Assembly: GCF_009857835.1 (NCBI RefSeq)
Contig: NZ_WWCL01000001.1
Span: 1,240,001-1,304,000 of the forward strand
Length of the DNA: 64,000 nucleotides
Direction of reading: 5' to 3'
From: Duganella fentianensis
Lineage (GTDB): Bacteria > Pseudomonadota > Gammaproteobacteria > Burkholderiales > Burkholderiaceae_D
In this document: positions 1 through 8,139 of the stretch, piece by piece
Layout: every line of letters starts with the position of its first letter
How positions within the stretch are numbered: position 1 is the first letter of the stretch
Program-made: the position numbers and the translations under genes
Notes under the pieces: generated by a model
The model's database searches: none
Seen by the model: only the letters and a program-made list of their open reading frames with translations
Told to the model about the DNA's origin: nothing

Positions 1-1
1 G

Positions 2-43
2 GGGCTGCGCGGTATTAAGGCGATGCTGCGCAAGCCTGAATAA
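2..43 (+). CDS. 3' end of an unidentified upstream gene (partial)
   Basis: An open frame enters from the left edge and ends at the TAA at 41-43. It gives the C-terminal residues GLRGIKAMLRKPE. The hairpin at 60-90 follows at once, as expected for the end of a gene. Thirteen residues are too few to name a family, so this is only an inferred gene end. Confidence 0.4.
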   Translation, partial: GLRGIKAMLRKPE

Positions 44-59
44 ATTCGCAGTACATTTA

Positions 60-90
60 CGCCGCATCAAATCCGGCCTTTGATGCGGCG
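60..90 (+). terminator. Perfect 12-bp hairpin after the first gene end
   Basis: CGCCGCATCAAA (60-71) pairs exactly with TTTGATGCGGCG (79-90) across a 7-base loop. It sits 17 bases after the stop at 43. There is no T-run, so it is a terminator or 3'-end stabilising hairpin by position and strength only. Confidence 0.5.
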
Positions 91-127
91 GCTATGGTAG
101 CGAAGTTAAGCTACCGGAGCCTCGACT

Positions 128-631
128 ATGTCTACTTCATCCGTACAGATTTGTTTGCGGCGCCTGCAGGCACTGTGGCGGCAGGCGGAGTGCTGGTGGG
201 TCCGTCTGGTGCTGCCGCAGATTCTGGCAACGCTGCCTCTGTGCTTGCTGTGCTGGCGCCATTGCCGTACGCTAGACGGCAAGATTTTGCGTCTGCGCCG
301 CATCAGCCAGAAGCTGGAGCGCTGGCAGCGCACCATACGCGCTTACGGTCTGGACCCGAAGGCCCAGCTGGAAATGCTCGACGTCGACCATGCGATGCGC
401 AACGAGATGGCCGGCACGCGCGATATGCTGTGGGGCTTGCGCGCCGACTGTATCGATGTCGAGCGCATGTTCAACCAGCTCGGCTATCGTTCGCACCGGC
501 TGCAGCAGCGTCAGGATGCGCTGATGGCCGTGCTCGACCACTGCTGCGTGGCGGCCAGCACCGTGCTGGTGGTTCTGGCCGAACATGATGCGGCAGTGCT
601 GCAGCGCTTGCGCGCGCAGCGTGCCGCCTGA
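128..631 (+). CDS. Hypothetical protein with an N-terminal membrane segment
   Basis: This 167-residue protein is of no family I recognise. A hydrophobic stretch at about residues 20-42 (VRLVLPQILATLPLCLLCW) looks like a membrane or signal-anchor segment. It is followed by a charged, probably helical region rich in Arg, Leu and Gln, and by a second hydrophobic patch near residues 137-150. Cysteines are unusually frequent near the N-terminus. A GGAG at 116-119 lies 8 bases before the ATG. A small hairpin (GGTAGC 96-101, GCTACC 110-115) sits directly against this ribosome site and could modulate translation. The gene converges on the oxidoreductase that ends at 642. Confidence 0.7.
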   Translation: MSTSSVQICLRRLQALWRQAECWWVRLVLPQILATLPLCLLCWRHCRTLDGKILRLRRISQKLERWQRTIRAYGLDPKAQLEMLDVDHAMRNEMAGTRDMLWGLRADCIDVERMFNQLGYRSHRLQQRQDALMAVLDHCCVAASTVLVVLAEHDAAVLQRLRAQRAA

Positions 632-641
632 CAGTTAGGGG

Positions 642-1655
642 CTAGTCAGCGACCAGCACGATCTTGCCGCGTGCGCGGTTACTCTCGATCAGCGCGTGCG
701 CGCGCTTCAGATTGTCCGCATTCAGGCTGCCGAATATCTGCGTCAGCGTGGTGTGCAGCACACCCGTTTCCACCAGTTTGGCCACATCGTTGAGCAGGCG
801 GTGCTGGGCGATCATGTCGCTGGTCTGGAACATCGAACGGGTGAACATGAATTCCCAGTGCAGCGAAACGCTCTTGCGCTTGAGCAGGCGGATATCGAGA
901 CTGTCGGGATCATCGATCAGCGCCACCTTGCCCTGCGGTGCTACCAGTTCGGCAATCGCGGCCCAGTGCTGGTCGGTCTGGTTCAGGCTGGCCACATAGG
1001 TGACGGGCGGCAGACCCAGACGGGCGATTTCTTCCTGCAGCGGCTTGCTGTGGTCGAGCACATGGTGGGCGCCCAGCTCGCGTACCCAGTCCGCCGTTTC
1101 AGGGCGCGAGGCGGTGCCGATCACGGTCAGCCCCGTCAGCTGGCGCGCCAGCTGCACGAGGATGGAACCTACGCCGCCGGCCGCACCGATTACCAGCAGC
1201 GACTGGCCCGTCTGGCCCTTGTCGCGGCGCACTTCCAGCCGTTCGAACAGCAGCTCCCATGCCGTGATGGCGGTCAGGGGCAGGGCAGCGGCCTGGGCGA
1301 AATCCAGATTGACCGGCTTGTGGCCGACGATGCGTTCATCCACCAGATGCAGCGCGCTATTGGTGCCAGCGCGGGTCAGATCGCCCGCATACCAGACCTG
1401 ATCACCGGGCTTGAACAGCGTCACATCGGGACCGACGGCGCGCACGATGCCGGCGGCATCCCAGCCCAGCACTTTGTCGCTGCCTTCGGCCGGTGCCACG
1501 TTGCGGCGGATTTTCACATCGACGGGATTGACGGATACGGCGCGCACTTCCACCAGCAGATCGCGCCCCTGCGCGACGGGATCCGGCAGCTCGACATCGA
1601 TCAGGGCGGCGGCATCGTGGATAGGCAGGGACTTGCGGTAGGCAACAGCTTGCAT
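642..1655 (-). CDS. MDR-family NAD(P)H-dependent alcohol dehydrogenase / quinone oxidoreductase
   Basis: A 337-residue medium-chain dehydrogenase/reductase, probably a cytosolic NADPH-dependent reductase of quinones or enals. The GroES-like N-terminal domain carries the family signature VSVNPVDVKIR. The Rossmann fold has the nucleotide-binding motif GAAGGVGSILVQLAR near the middle. The Cys and GHE zinc ligands of classical alcohol dehydrogenases are missing (GWDAAG stands where GHE would be). It therefore resembles the zinc-free quinone-oxidoreductase branch, although relatives are often named zinc-binding. An ATG at 1667 is in frame, but GGAG lies 6 bases before the ATG at 1655, so I chose 1655. 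It is divergent from a LysR gene that may control it. Confidence 0.87.
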   Translation of the reverse strand: MQAVAYRKSLPIHDAAALIDVELPDPVAQGRDLLVEVRAVSVNPVDVKIRRNVAPAEGSDKVLGWDAAGIVRAVGPDVTLFKPGDQVWYAGDLTRAGTNSALHLVDERIVGHKPVNLDFAQAAALPLTAITAWELLFERLEVRRDKGQTGQSLLVIGAAGGVGSILVQLARQLTGLTVIGTASRPETADWVRELGAHHVLDHSKPLQEEIARLGLPPVTYVASLNQTDQHWAAIAELVAPQGKVALIDDPDSLDIRLLKRKSVSLHWEFMFTRSMFQTSDMIAQHRLLNDVAKLVETGVLHTTLTQIFGSLNADNLKRAHALIESNRARGKIVLVAD

Positions 1656-1704
1656 GGATAGCTCCATAAAGTAGGGAATGGGCGTATGATGATTTATTCT
1701 GAAT

Positions 1705-1742
1705 CTTTGAAAAAGCCGGTGTTCGATGAAATACTTTCAAAG
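1705..1742. promoter_or_regulatory. Inverted repeat between the oxidoreductase and its LysR neighbour
   Basis: CTTTGAAA (1705-1712) and TTTCAAAG (1735-1742) are exact reverse complements separated by 22 bases, in the roughly 100-base gap between divergent genes. LysR proteins usually bind in such divergent gaps. The arms are longer and further apart than the usual T-N11-A core, so this is a candidate operator only. Confidence 0.4.
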
Positions 1743-1754
1743 GAATTTTGAAAA

Positions 1755-2648
1755 TTGCTAAGACTCGATGATCTGACCGTGTTTGTCCGCACGGCCGATA
1801 GCGGCAGCCTGTCGGCGGCGGCACGGGAGCTGGCGATATCCCCGGCGCTGGCCAGCGCCGCGCTGAAGCGGCTGGAAGCGGCGCTGGGCTGGCGCCTGCT
1901 GGCGCGCACCACGCGTAGCCTGCGCCTGACGGAAGAAGGGGCAAACTATTTGCGCCATGCGCGCGAAGCGCTGCGGCTGCTGCAGGAAGGACAGGAAGCT
2001 TTGCAGCAGGGGCAGGATACGCCGGGCGGTCTGCTGCGCATCGCCATGCCATCCGATCTGGGGCGCAATTTTCTGGTGCGCTGGCTGGACGAATTTCAGG
2101 CGCGCTATCCGCGTGTGAGTTTCCAGCTCAGCGTGAGCGACCGCGTCTCCGATCTGTACCGTCAGCCTGTCGATCTGGCCATACGCTACGGCCGGCTGGA
2201 TGATTCCAGTCTGGTGGCGCTGCCGCTGGCGCCCGATAACCGGCGCGTGCTGGTGGCCGCCCCGGCCTATCTGCAACGCCACGCTGCACTGGCGACGCTG
2301 GACGATCTGCTGCAGCACAACTGCCTGCGCTTCATGGTGGACGAAGTGATCCACGACCGCTGGCAGTTCGGGCAAGGCAGCGAGCTGCAGGAGCTGCATG
2401 TGCAGGGCAACCGCAGTGCCGACGATGCCGATGTGGTGCGGCGCTGGGCCGTGGCTGGTCTGGGCATCGCCTATAAATCGCGGCTCGATCTGGCCGACGA
2501 TATCCGCGCCGGCCGCCTGTTGGTGTTGCTGCCGCATCTGGCCGGCGAAGCGGCGCCGCTGAACATGCTGTGTATGCATCGCCAGCACATCACGCCCACG
2601 GTGCTGCAGCTACGCGATTTCCTGCGCGAGCGCTGTATGCAGGCTTAG
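1755..2648 (+). CDS. LysR-family transcriptional regulator
   Basis: A 297-residue protein of normal LysR length. The N-terminal winged helix-turn-helix is clear: LDDLTVFVRTADSGSLSAAA, then residues A-S-A-A-L-K-R-L-E and TRSLRLTEEG. The C-terminal substrate-binding domain (about 90-290) includes VDLAIRYGRLDDSSLVALPL, typical of the CrgA/DsdC-like LysR subgroup. The start is a TTG at 1755; the only nearby ATG is out of frame, and AAGGA at about 1740-1744 is a plausible ribosome site. It is divergent from the MDR oxidoreductase, the classical arrangement for a LysR and its target. The effector is unknown. Confidence 0.88.
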   Translation: MLRLDDLTVFVRTADSGSLSAAARELAISPALASAALKRLEAALGWRLLARTTRSLRLTEEGANYLRHAREALRLLQEGQEALQQGQDTPGGLLRIAMPSDLGRNFLVRWLDEFQARYPRVSFQLSVSDRVSDLYRQPVDLAIRYGRLDDSSLVALPLAPDNRRVLVAAPAYLQRHAALATLDDLLQHNCLRFMVDEVIHDRWQFGQGSELQELHVQGNRSADDADVVRRWAVAGLGIAYKSRLDLADDIRAGRLLVLLPHLAGEAAPLNMLCMHRQHITPTVLQLRDFLRERCMQA

Positions 2649-2732
2649 GAAGTTATTAAATCGGTAGCGCGATGCTTGCTGAATGACAAATTCCGCTTAC
2701 CATAGCCACACCCTTGATCTGGAGACGCCCCG

Positions 2733-3806
2733 ATGAATGAAACCCAGCGCGATATTCTGAGTGCCGGCTTTTCGCTGATGCTGATAGTGCTAGCCGCTTT
2801 CGTGATGCACCGCTTTTTCCTGCCGCTGGTCTGGGCCGGCATATTGTGCGTCGCCACCTGGCCTTTGTATGTGCGCTTGCGTGCGCGCATGGGCGGGCGC
2901 GATGTGCTGGCGGCCGCCGTGCTGACCCTGCTGATGCTGGCCGTGTTCGTGGTGCCGCTGGCGCTGGGCGTGACGCAGGCAGCGCGGCAGGCGCCGGAAC
3001 TGGCCGCCTTTGTCGTCAAGGCCAATACGGACGGCCTGCCCGTGCCGGCCTTCATGCAGAACCTGCCCATGGTGGGCGACTGGATCGCGGACTGGTGGCA
3101 GGCCACGCTGAGCCAGCCGCACGGGCTGGCCCATCTGCTATCCGAGCATGAAATCAATGGCCTGCATTCGGCCAGCGATATGATCAAGGTGGTCGGTGCC
3201 GGTTTCATGCACAGACTGATGGACTTCGGCCTGGCCTTCCTCTGCCTGTTCTTCTTCTACAAAGATGGCGCTGCGCTGAGCCGCCAGATCCACGCCATCG
3301 GCAGCCATTGCGTGAGCGAGGAACGCTGGGCCCATTTCTCCGCCAAAGTGCCGACCGCCATCCGTGCCACCGTCAACGGTCTGGTGCTGGTCGGTCTGGC
3401 CGAAGGTGTGCTGATCGGCATAGGCTATGCGCTGGCCGGCCTGCATTCGGCCGCCGTATGGGGCGCTGTGACGGGCATACTGGCGATCATTCCGTTCGGC
3501 GCACCGATTGCGTTTCTCAGTGCGGCGGCGCTGCTGGCCAGTCAGGGCGCCGTGGCCGGCGCCATTGCCGTGGCCGTGTGGGGTAGCATCGTCCTGTTCG
3601 TGGCCGATCACTTCGTGCGGCCCGGCATGATAGGCAATGCCACCCGTCTGCCTTTTCTCGCCGTGCTGTTCGGCATACTGGGCGGCGTCGAAACGCTGGG
3701 GCTGGTGGGCCTGTTTATCGGGCCAGTGGTAATGGTGCTGTTTGTGACGCTGTGGTACGAGGCCAATCTGTTTGATGACGGTAGGCCAGTTGCCACACCC
3801 AGGTGA
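2733..3806 (+). CDS. AI-2E family (UPF0118) membrane transporter
   Basis: A 357-residue polytopic inner-membrane protein. Hydrophobic segments occupy residues 10-45, 60-85, 155-180 and most of 205-340. That is the layout of the AI-2E/TqsA/PerM family: two or three N-terminal helices, a soluble middle, then a helix-rich C-terminal half with the glycine-rich GILAIIPFGAPIAFLSAAA. Members export varied small molecules or ions (autoinducer-2 for TqsA), so the substrate cannot be deduced. GGAG lies 9 bases before the ATG. The gene stands alone between the LysR gene and the convergent 74-residue protein. Confidence 0.86.
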   Translation: MNETQRDILSAGFSLMLIVLAAFVMHRFFLPLVWAGILCVATWPLYVRLRARMGGRDVLAAAVLTLLMLAVFVVPLALGVTQAARQAPELAAFVVKANTDGLPVPAFMQNLPMVGDWIADWWQATLSQPHGLAHLLSEHEINGLHSASDMIKVVGAGFMHRLMDFGLAFLCLFFFYKDGAALSRQIHAIGSHCVSEERWAHFSAKVPTAIRATVNGLVLVGLAEGVLIGIGYALAGLHSAAVWGAVTGILAIIPFGAPIAFLSAAALLASQGAVAGAIAVAVWGSIVLFVADHFVRPGMIGNATRLPFLAVLFGILGGVETLGLVGLFIGPVVMVLFVTLWYEANLFDDGRPVATPR

Positions 3807-3878
3807 GGAGCGCCCGCGAAGCTGCCGCATTGGCGGGCAGATCGGGCGACTGGGCAGGGCAACTGGCGCCGGCAACCA

Positions 3879-4103
3879 TTAGTGCGCCTTCGACAGAATC
3901 AGCAGCCAGCGGCCGAATACCAGCACTTCGAGGTGGCCAGCTTGCACGCCGGTGTCGCACTCGAGGATAGGATTGACAGCGTAGTAGCGTTTGCGGAAGT
4001 CACGGCACACCAGCAATTCACGTTTGCCCACACGGACCATGAACGAAGTCGGCAAGTATTCCATACCGAAGCGGGAACCAAAGCTGCTATTCAATGTAGT
4101 CAT
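3879..4103 (-). CDS. Unknown 74-residue protein, probably SOS-controlled
   Basis: I do not recognise this small protein. It has a mixed, moderately basic sequence with KRELLVCRDFRKRYY in the middle and a hydrophobic C-terminal stretch (LEVLVFGRWLLIL). It has no signal peptide. GGAAA lies just before the ATG at 4103, so translation is well supported. Upstream on its strand is a possible -10 TATTCT (4148-4143), and two tandem LexA boxes (4156-4194) cover the -35 side of that promoter. This suggests repression by LexA and induction by DNA damage. Its position facing the PAP2 gene leaves it unclear whether one or both genes answer to LexA. Confidence 0.72.
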   Translation of the reverse strand: MTTLNSSFGSRFGMEYLPTSFMVRVGKRELLVCRDFRKRYYAVNPILECDTGVQAGHLEVLVFGRWLLILSKAH

Positions 4104-4155
4104 GTCGTTTCCTTTGAATGCGTTGTGTTAATCGAGGAGTTCAGAATAGCACAAC

Positions 4156-4174
4156 TACTGTATGAATAAACAGG
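4156..4174. promoter_or_regulatory. LexA (SOS) box 1
   Basis: TACTGTATGAATAAACAGG contains CTGT (4158-4161), exactly 8 bases, then ACAG (4170-4173), matching the LexA consensus taCTGT-N8-ACAGta. It is 53 bases upstream of the 74-residue gene and forms a tandem with a second box. Confidence 0.82.
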
Positions 4175-4194
4175 TACTGTGTAAATAAACAGTA
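4175..4194. promoter_or_regulatory. LexA (SOS) box 2
   Basis: TACTGTGTAAATAAACAGTA has CTGT (4177-4180), 8 bases, ACAG (4189-4192) and full flanking TA on both sides. It follows box 1 at a 19-base period; 16 of 18 bases are shared, so the two form a tandem repeat. It lies 45 bases before the likely PAP2 start. Confidence 0.85.
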
Positions 4195-4238
4195 AATTTG
4201 CTTTTTTGTGGTTTTTCCACCAACTTGAACGGGAAGCA

Positions 4239-4994
4239 GTGTTGGCTGACCAAATTTTCAGCAAAGTAGTGCGTTTCATCGAAGCAAGGCTGTCGCCGCG
4301 AGAAGAATTCGGCCTGCAACTGACGGCCGGCGTGCTGCTGGTGGCGCTGGCCATGGCCGTATTCCATGCGCTGGCCGTGGCCGTACTGGGGCAGGGCGGC
4401 ATCACGGTACTGGATGTACAGGTGGCGCAGTGGTTCCATGCCCGTGCATTCGAGCCGCTGACCAGTGTGATGCGCATCATTTCCATGCTGCACACGGGCA
4501 TCCCCATGGTGCTGCTGGTGCTGGCGCTGGCGGCCTATTTCTGGCGCATCGGTGCGCACTACTGGCTGCTGGCCGTGCTGGTGGCCACGCCCACGGGCGC
4601 CCTGTTGAATGTGGCGATCAAATACACCATACAGCGGCCCCGGCCCGTCTTCGAGGAACCGCTGGTATCCTTATTGACGTATAGTTTTCCTAGCGGGCAT
4701 ACGGCAGCGGCTACCATGTTCTGGGGCCTGCTGGCCTGCTATCTGGTGATCGTGCGGCCGCAGTGGCATGCGCGCCTGCTGGCGGTGTTGCTCAGTATTA
4801 GCATGGTGCTGCTGGTGGCGCTGAGCCGTATGTATCTGGGGGCCCATTATCTGAGCGATGTGCTGGCAGCGATGGCAGAAAGCGTGGCGTGGCTGGCGAT
4901 CTGGCTTACCGCCATTTCGACCTTGCGGCGACGCCGGGAAGCGCGCCAGCGCGCGGCAGCAGGACCTGAAACACCTACGCTGGAGCAAGGCTGA
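4239..4994 (+). CDS. PAP2-family membrane phosphatase
   Basis: About 251 residues in an integral membrane protein that dephosphorylates a lipid phosphate, such as phosphatidate or undecaprenyl pyrophosphate. The three PAP2 motifs are intact: KYTIQRPRP, PSGHTAA and SRMYLGAHYLSD, separated by hydrophobic helices as in the family. The start is uncertain. A TTG at 4206 has no ribosome site and would add 11 residues; GTG 4239 or TTG 4242 follow GGGAA at 4231-4235, so I use 4239. The stop overlaps the start of the lipid kinase by one base, so the two are probably co-translated. Two LexA boxes lie upstream. Confidence 0.85.
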   Translation: MLADQIFSKVVRFIEARLSPREEFGLQLTAGVLLVALAMAVFHALAVAVLGQGGITVLDVQVAQWFHARAFEPLTSVMRIISMLHTGIPMVLLVLALAAYFWRIGAHYWLLAVLVATPTGALLNVAIKYTIQRPRPVFEEPLVSLLTYSFPSGHTAAATMFWGLLACYLVIVRPQWHARLLAVLLSISMVLLVALSRMYLGAHYLSDVLAAMAESVAWLAIWLTAISTLRRRREARQRAAAGPETPTLEQG

Positions 4995-5899
4995 TGCAGG
5001 AGGAGAGTAAGCTGGAAAGCGTAGTCGTGCTGATCAATGCCGGTGCCGGAACCGGCTCCGACGCTGGGCGGGTGGCAGCGCTGGCGCAGCATTTCCGCCA
5101 GCATGGACGGCAGGCGGAAGTGCTGCTGGCCCACAGCGGCGCCGAACTGATAGAGCGCGCCCGGCAGGCTGTCGCGGACGGCGTGACCACCGTGGTGGCG
5201 GGCGGCGGCGATGGCACCATCAATGCCGTGGCCTCGGCGCTGGTGGGCAGCAGCACGCGGCTGGGGGTACTGCCGCTGGGTACGCTCAACCACTTTGCCA
5301 AGGATATGCACATCCCGCTGGAACTCGAGCATGCCATCGCCAACGTGGTGCACGGGCAGGTGGTGACGGTGGATGTGGGCGAAGTGAATGGCCGCATCTT
5401 CCTGAACAACTCCAGCCTCGGCATCTATCCCGACATCGTGCGCGACCGCGAACAGCAGCAGCGCCGCTTCGGCCGCAGCAAATGGCCGGCCTTCGGCCGC
5501 GCCGTGTTTGCCGCGTTGCGGCGCTTCCCCTTCCTGTCGCTGGAACTGACCATCGATGGCGTGCAGCACACGCGCCGTACGCCGTTTATCTTTATCGGCA
5601 ATAATGAATACCAGCAGGGTCTGAGTACGGGACGGCGCAGCCGGCTCGATAGCGGCCGCCTGTGTCTGTATGTGGCCCAGCGTCCCACCCGGCTGGCACT
5701 GCTCGGCTATGCGCTGCATCTGCTGTTCGGCCAGCTGGCGCAGGCGCGCGATTTCGATGTGCTGCAGACGGCTGCCCTGACCATCGCCACCCGGCGGCGC
5801 CATCTGCGCGTGGCCACCGATGGCGAAGTGACGCGCATGAAGCCGCCGCTGCTCTACCGCTCGCTGCCTGCTGCGCTGCAGGTCATCGTTCCCCGCTGA
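4994..5899 (+). CDS. Diacylglycerol kinase-type lipid kinase (YegS/DagK family)
   Basis: A 301-residue soluble lipid kinase. The catalytic domain begins VVVLINAGAGTGS and carries the ATP-binding glycine loop AGGGDGTINAVASAL and the segment LPLGTLNHFAKDM, all hallmarks of the diacylglycerol/sphingosine kinase fold. The ATG overlaps the PAP2 stop, so a lipid phosphatase and a lipid kinase are made from one message. The chemical pairing (phosphorylation and dephosphorylation of diacylglycerol-like lipids) is inferred; the exact lipid is unknown. Confidence 0.88.
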   Translation: MQEESKLESVVVLINAGAGTGSDAGRVAALAQHFRQHGRQAEVLLAHSGAELIERARQAVADGVTTVVAGGGDGTINAVASALVGSSTRLGVLPLGTLNHFAKDMHIPLELEHAIANVVHGQVVTVDVGEVNGRIFLNNSSLGIYPDIVRDREQQQRRFGRSKWPAFGRAVFAALRRFPFLSLELTIDGVQHTRRTPFIFIGNNEYQQGLSTGRRSRLDSGRLCLYVAQRPTRLALLGYALHLLFGQLAQARDFDVLQTAALTIATRRRHLRVATDGEVTRMKPPLLYRSLPAALQVIVPR

Positions 5900-5908
5900 A
5901 AGGCTGCC

Positions 5909-6721
5909 ATGCGTACCATCGTCCATCTCTCCGATCTGCACTTTGGCCGTGTCGATCAGGCTTTGCTGGCGCCCCTGCAACGCACGGTGGCGGCACTGGC
6001 GCCCGATGTGCTGGTGGTCTCGGGCGACCTGACCCAGCGCGCCCGCACGGCCGAGTTTCAGGCCGCACGGGCGTTTCTCGACACGCTGCCGGGCCCGCAG
6101 ATCGTGGTGCCCGGCAACCACGATATTCCGCTGTATAACGTCGCCAGCCGCTTTCTCACGCCGCTGCGCAAATACACGCGTTATGTGACGCTGGACCTGA
6201 TGCCGGAATTTGTCGATGACGAGATCGCCGTGCTGGGCATTAATACGGCCCGTTCGCTGACCATCAAGGATGGCCGTATCAACCGCCAGCAGATCGAGCA
6301 GATTCATCAGCGCATGAGCGCGGTCGATCCCCATCTGACCCGCATCGTGGTGACCCACCATCCCTTCGATATGCCGGATGATTACGATCAGAAGGATCTG
6401 GTCAACCGTGCACCGCAGGCCATGCAGGCCTTTGCCAATTGCGGCGTGGACTTGCTGCTGGCCGGCCATCTGCATGTGAGCCATGCCCATAACACGGCCC
6501 AGCGTTACGAGATCAGCGGCTATGCGGCGCTGATGGTGCAGGCCGGAACGGCCACGTCCACCCGTGCCCGTGGCGAGCACAATTCCTTCAACGTGCTGCG
6601 GGTGGCGCATGACCGCGTGCAGGTCGAGCGCTATAGCTGGCAGCAGGCCAGCGGCGACTACGCCCCCAGCCAGACGGAGTATTTCCAGCGCAGTGCCGGT
6701 GTCTGGACCGAACAGTGCTGA
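5909..6721 (+). CDS. Calcineurin-like metallophosphoesterase
   Basis: A 270-residue enzyme with all five metallophosphoesterase metal motifs in order: SDLHFG near residue 8, VVSGDLTQRA, VPGNHDI, VTHHPFD and AGHLHVSH. Two metal ions, usually Fe/Mn, would sit between these residues. Relatives hydrolyse cyclic nucleotides, phosphodiesters or lipid-linked diphosphates. Nine bases separate it from the lipid kinase, so it is the third gene of the PAP2-kinase operon. A lipid-phosphate substrate is therefore plausible but not shown. Confidence 0.87.
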   Translation: MRTIVHLSDLHFGRVDQALLAPLQRTVAALAPDVLVVSGDLTQRARTAEFQAARAFLDTLPGPQIVVPGNHDIPLYNVASRFLTPLRKYTRYVTLDLMPEFVDDEIAVLGINTARSLTIKDGRINRQQIEQIHQRMSAVDPHLTRIVVTHHPFDMPDDYDQKDLVNRAPQAMQAFANCGVDLLLAGHLHVSHAHNTAQRYEISGYAALMVQAGTATSTRARGEHNSFNVLRVAHDRVQVERYSWQQASGDYAPSQTEYFQRSAGVWTEQC

Positions 6722-6742
6722 ATGGCCTGGCCGGCTAGCGGG

Positions 6743-8137
6743 TTAGAGCCAGTAGTGCATCAGGCTGGCAGCCCATTCGCGCAGCCGGTCCAGCCAGGGC
6801 CGGTGGCGCCACGCGTCGACCGTGATTTCGCTGGAGTTGCGCAAGTCTTCCTGAAACGCCAGTTCCATCTGTTGGCCGAATTCCGGCCCCAGCACCACGA
6901 CATTGAGTTCGCTGTTGTGCAGGAAGCTGCGGGTATCGATATTGGTCGAGCCCACGGTGGACCAGAGCCCGTCGATCACGGCTGTCTTGGCATGCAGTAC
7001 GGTGAGCTTGAGGTGGTAGATTTTCACGCCGCTATCGAGCAGCTGGTCGTAATACGCATGGCCGGCATAGAACACCAGCCCGCTGTCAGAGACGCCGGGC
7101 AGGATGATGCGCACGTCCACGCCGCGCCGTGCGGCTGCCGTGAGCGCATCAATGGTGTGCTGGTCCGGCACGAAATAGGCAGAAGTCAGGTGGATGCTGG
7201 TGCGCGCCTGCCGGAACGCCAGCTGATAGGCCTGATAGATATCGAAAGGATCGTCATTATCGCTGCCCAGCACCCGCACCAGCTTGTCGCCTGCATTGGT
7301 GGCTGGGGGGAAGTAATCGGCATCGCGCAAGTCCTGACTATCCTGGCTGGCCCACTGGCGCACGAATAGCCACTGGAAGGCGCGCACGGCCGGGCCTTCG
7401 ACTTTGATATGGGTATCGCGCCAGCCCAGCTGGCTTTGCGAGCGGTGTCGGCCGGACGAGTGGAACAAAGAGCTGCGCGCATAGCTGCCGCTGATGTTGA
7501 TGCCGCCCGTGAACGCCACCCGGCCATCGACGATCAGCACCTTGCGGTGGTCGCGGTGGTTGAGGTCCCAGTTGTCGCCGCGCAGGCGGGCCGGATTCAC
7601 GGGGTTGAATTCCAGCAGGTGGATGCCGGCATCGCGCATGCGCTGGAAGAACTCGGCCGGTACGCCCAGCGTGCCCACGCTGTCATACAGAATGTTGACG
7701 CTGACGCCCTGACGCTGTTTGGCCATCAGCGCTTCGGCGAACTCCATGCCCAGTGCATCCTGATCGAAGATATAGGTTTCCAGATTGATGTGGTTGCGCG
7801 CTGCGCGTATGGCTTTGAGCATTTCGCCCATGGTCTGCGGGCCATCGAACAGCAGGGTGCAGCGGTTGCCGGCAATCAGGGGCACGCCCGTGGCCTGCTG
7901 TTCCAGCGCTGCTAGCGTGGCCGGATCGAGCCGGCCCTGTGGCCAGCGCTTGGCCAGCAAGGCGCGCGCCCGTGCGGCCGGCAGCTCGCCCTGTGCGCCC
8001 TGTATGCTGGGCGCCATATTGGCTGCGGCAGCTGGCGCTGTGGCCGGTGCCGGCGCAGGTAATGAGGCGCAGGCGCCGAACAGGCTGCAGCACAGCAGGG
8101 CCACTGCCAGTAAGCCGGTCCAGTGTGCGCGCAGCAT
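6743..8137 (-). CDS. Cardiolipin synthase-like phospholipase D protein (lipoprotein)
   Basis: A 464-residue protein of the PLD superfamily with two HKD active sites: DHRKVLIVDGRVAFTGG near residue 215 and LHAKTAVIDG near 400, each followed by the usual Gly-Ser/Gly-Asn segment. It probably joins two phosphatidylglycerols to make cardiolipin, or transfers phosphatidyl groups, at the inner membrane. Unlike E. coli ClsA, the N-terminus has a lipobox (LFGAC) after a hydrophobic signal, so it looks like a lipoprotein. GGGAG precedes the ATG at 8137. The frame is open upstream but overlaps the Gcr gene there, so I reject a longer form. Two bases separate it from the Gcr stop. Confidence 0.88.
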   Translation of the reverse strand: MLRAHWTGLLAVALLCCSLFGACASLPAPAPATAPAAAANMAPSIQGAQGELPAARARALLAKRWPQGRLDPATLAALEQQATGVPLIAGNRCTLLFDGPQTMGEMLKAIRAARNHINLETYIFDQDALGMEFAEALMAKQRQGVSVNILYDSVGTLGVPAEFFQRMRDAGIHLLEFNPVNPARLRGDNWDLNHRDHRKVLIVDGRVAFTGGINISGSYARSSLFHSSGRHRSQSQLGWRDTHIKVEGPAVRAFQWLFVRQWASQDSQDLRDADYFPPATNAGDKLVRVLGSDNDDPFDIYQAYQLAFRQARTSIHLTSAYFVPDQHTIDALTAAARRGVDVRIILPGVSDSGLVFYAGHAYYDQLLDSGVKIYHLKLTVLHAKTAVIDGLWSTVGSTNIDTRSFLHNSELNVVVLGPEFGQQMELAFQEDLRNSSEITVDAWRHRPWLDRLREWAASLMHYWL

Positions 8138-8139
8138 GT

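Noticed and set aside
4847-6610. 587-codon open frame antisense to the PAP2, lipid kinase and phosphoesterase genes
   Set aside because: It overlaps three genes with complete family motifs and its own product is His/Gln/Arg-rich with no motif, as expected of an antisense shadow in GC-rich DNA.
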